Source of the DNA: CAZAKZ01 sp964485695
Lineage (GTDB): Bacteria > Planctomycetota > JAFGQW01
DNA: 14,949 nucleotides
Reading direction: 5' to 3'
Assembly: GCA_964485695.1 (NCBI GenBank)
Contig: CAZAKZ010000133.1
Span: 1-14,949, forward strand
A program made the position numbers and the translations under genes. Of the stretch, positions 13,247 to 14,949 are shown piece by piece. The notes beneath the pieces are model-generated. The model searched no databases. It saw nothing but the letters and a program-made list of their open reading frames with translations, and was not told the DNA's origin. The stretch's first letter is position 1, and every line of letters starts with the position of its first letter.

Positions 13247-14701
13247 CTACCGCTTTGGTCCGGGCGTCGCGGCGGAGCGAACTGAGGCTGCGCGAGGTTC
13301 GTCACGCACTGCTCGAACCGTGACATGCAATCCGTTTGTCGTTTCGAGCTCCGAAGCGCCGAAATGAGCGAAGGCGGCCTGCATTGCGAGTGGCAGGCGC
13401 AAAGAAGAGGCCTCGCTCGGTACTCGTCCGACCAGTGTCCAGCCGCCGGCTGCGTCAGTGCGAATCGGGATGATGCCAACCAACGCGTCCAGGGCGATGT
13501 AGATCTGGCAACCGTACAGCGTACCGTGCGCTGGCGGAACAAAGCTGACCAGGAGAACGCCGTCGGAGCTCGGTGGTGCATTATCGCCGGAGACCACGAC
13601 GCGTTCTCCGGCTACCCACGGAGTGGAGTCGAGGGTTGCGCTGCCACAGCCAGGTCGGTGGACTTTCACCACGGTCTGATTGGTAAGCGCCGGGGCCAGA
13701 GGCTGGACCCGGATAGGATCTACGTCCTTGGGGATGGCGGACACGGCGGCTACGTCCGGGCGGTGTGTCGCCGGTGGGCGAACCGCACCGGAGCTCGGAG
13801 CGGCAAGCCTGGTTTCGGTTCGGTGCTTTGGTCGGGTTGACAATGGGCTAGGGCTCGGAACATCTGTTCTCCGTACAGGTCTGGAAGACACGGCATATGG
13901 GGGCTCGGGAAGCGACGAGCCGAGACGAATCTTCACCTCGTAGGTTGAAGTACCATTCGGGTTGTCGGCGAAGTGGATGAGCAAGCCCGACGGGACCGGT
14001 TCGACGGCAATGAGATCTCTCCCTTTCCTCGACACTATGGAGGCCGAGCCGAAGTCCACGGACCACGGGAGGAAGGTGGTCCTACCGCTGTTCGTCAGGC
14101 GGTCGCACTCTGACGGCTTCCACAGGACGCCGTTTAGCGTGACTTCCGTCGGCCAGCCCCAGTGTCTGTGGATCCACATGGCCTCGCGTTGTGTCACGAG
14201 CAATCGATCGCTTCCGTCAACCACTGCGCGTATGTGCAGCACCATCGACGGCTCCGCTAGCGCGGGAGGCTTGGCGGATTGTGGCTCGAACACGATCCGG
14301 AACTCATAGACATCCGTGCCGCACGGCGTATCCGAGATGAACAGGGTGATGCCTGTTGCGCTCCGCTCGAGGGCGACTGCGTCCCGCCCCCGAATCAGCT
14401 CCAGCCTGGCCGTGGCGAAGTCAACCGGCCCGGAGAGATCGTTCGTCCTCAGACGTGGCTGACTCTGCGGCTTCCACTCGACACCGTTGAGCGTCACCGG
14501 TTCCGGGGGCCAGCTCCAGGAGACATGTCGCCACTGCACGGACTCGGCGGTCACCTCGATCCGCTCGGTTCCGTCGATTCGTCCCTTGAAATGCCAGACG
14601 ACACGATCGTCAGCCTGAGCCTCTGGTGCACACAAGACCAGAAAGGCCGCGCTGACCGCAACGGCCGCGCGCAAGAGAGTGTTCTGGATACTCGGTTTCA
14701 T
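13247..14701 (-). CDS. Exported protein with two Trp-rich repeat domains and a C-terminal domain
   Basis: A 484-aa secreted or periplasmic protein of unknown function. Start ATG 14701 is chosen because AGGAG lies 9 nt upstream on the minus strand and a normal signal peptide follows: Lys2, Arg11, a hydrophobic core at about 12-24, and a likely cleavage after AQA (30). An in-frame start 11 codons upstream would bury this signal. Cys24 is preceded by Leu, so it is not a good lipobox. Domain copies at about 33-140 and 153-260 share W-x-H-x2-W-x-WP, then VTLNGVxWKP, VDF, GRD and P-x-GT-x-x-YE. A Pro/Arg/Ser-rich linker (about 262-340) follows. The C-terminal domain (345-465) has two cysteines (352, 398), TDAAGGWTLVGRVP (415-428) and TTNGLHVTV (454-462). 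From memory this layout resembles Planctomycetota exported proteins. Confidence 0.85.
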   Translation of the reverse strand: MKPSIQNTLLRAAVAVSAAFLVLCAPEAQADDRVVWHFKGRIDGTERIEVTAESVQWRHVSWSWPPEPVTLNGVEWKPQSQPRLRTNDLSGPVDFATARLELIRGRDAVALERSATGITLFISDTPCGTDVYEFRIVFEPQSAKPPALAEPSMVLHIRAVVDGSDRLLVTQREAMWIHRHWGWPTEVTLNGVLWKPSECDRLTNSGRTTFLPWSVDFGSASIVSRKGRDLIAVEPVPSGLLIHFADNPNGTSTYEVKIRLGSSLPEPPYAVSSRPVRRTDVPSPSPLSTRPKHRTETRLAAPSSGAVRPPATHRPDVAAVSAIPKDVDPIRVQPLAPALTNQTVVKVHRPGCGSATLDSTPWVAGERVVVSGDNAPPSSDGVLLVSFVPPAHGTLYGCQIYIALDALVGIIPIRTDAAGGWTLVGRVPSEASSLRLPLAMQAAFAHFGASELETTNGLHVTVRAVRDEPRAASVRSAATPGPKR

Positions 14702-14949
14702 GTTACTCCGCTCCTGTGTCAGAGACTCTGGCATCCCGCCGGATCAGGGCCTGACTTTTACAACACCGCCAATCGCCTGTACACAACTCCGTGCCAGGGA
14801 AGGTGACTTCGTTGCTGGCGGTGAATCCGGTGAGGTACGCGCTGCCGGCGGCGTGTCCGCGAAACTTCTCAGGGCTCTCATCGCGCACTCCTACAATGTA
14901 TTATCCAAGGACATATGTCCGGAAAATAGCCTTTGAACATGCACAAAAA
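14702..14949 (-). promoter_or_regulatory. Upstream region of the exported-protein gene, with a 12-bp palindrome
   Basis: Reading leftwards, GGACATATGTCC (14909-14920, a perfect palindrome) is followed by GATAAT, a 5/6 match to a -10 box. The palindrome lies in the spacer where a repressor or activator could bind, but the corresponding -35 (TATTTT, 17 nt upstream) is poor. If this is the promoter, the leader is about 190 nt long. A 61-codon GTG-initiated frame in the leader ends 1 nt before the exported-protein start; it has no properly spaced ribosome-binding site and no family motifs. Confidence 0.3.

Noticed and set aside
12901..13581. 226-codon minus-strand frame covering the right intergenic region
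   Set aside because: Overlaps the end of the exported-protein gene out of frame and includes the terminator hairpin; Arg/Ser/Pro-rich and without motifs.
14703..14888. 61-codon minus-strand frame ending 1 nt before the exported-protein start
   Set aside because: GTG start with AGGA directly abutting it (no spacer) and no recognisable motif; more likely leader sequence.
1..14949. tRNA, rRNA, CRISPR array, transposase or integrase genes
   Set aside because: None found: no regular spaced repeats, no transposase or recombinase motif in any frame, and no recognisable cloverleaf or rRNA segment.

Overview
The window is high-GC bacterial DNA with long, closely packed genes. It suggests a strictly anaerobic bacterium with fermentative or syntrophic acyl-CoA chemistry. 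The basis is an oxygen-sensitive type 2-hydroxyacyl-CoA dehydratase/benzoyl-CoA reductase protein with its ATP-driven Fe-S activator, plus an ADP-forming acyl-CoA synthetase. The taxon cannot be fixed from this sequence. The sensor kinase and acyl-CoA genes look Desulfobacterota-like to me. The secreted repeat protein at the right end resembles proteins I associate with Planctomycetota. Both impressions are from memory, not from a search.

Left part (22-2639, + strand): a cytoplasmic NarX/DegS-class sensor histidine kinase, whose N-terminal receiver domain has Glu in place of the phospho-accepting Asp, followed at once by its NarL/LuxR-type response regulator. The two form one transcription unit.

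Middle-left gap (2640-3683): about 1.04 kb without a convincing protein gene. It holds a series of inverted repeats, including one long hairpin (3270-3352) that folds best as plus-strand RNA. The opposite strand carries a short stretch resembling the haem-binding part of a class I cytochrome c.

Central operon (3684-12896, + strand, seven genes): (1) an 82-aa Cys-rich protein with a tandem Thr-Glu-Cys repeat; (2) a single dehydratase/reductase subunit; (3) its BcrA/BadF/HgdC-type activator ATPase; (4) an ADP-forming acyl-CoA synthetase; (5) a sodium:solute symporter; (6) a thiolase-fold enzyme; (7) a dehydrogenase-hydratase fusion in the opposite domain order to FadB. The genes are 3-70 nt apart or overlap. 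I infer a compact route in which a carboxylate is imported and its CoA ester processed by the radical/low-potential enzyme. The enoyl-CoA would then be hydrated, oxidised and thiolysed, and acyl-CoA converted to acid plus ATP (or the acid activated). The substrate is unknown. A GC-rich hairpin closes the operon.

Right end (13247-14701, - strand): an exported protein with a signal peptide, two copies of a ~108-aa Trp-rich domain, a Pro/Arg/Ser-rich linker and a C-terminal domain. It converges on the operon and seems functionally unrelated. A perfect 12-bp palindrome lies upstream of it near the window edge.
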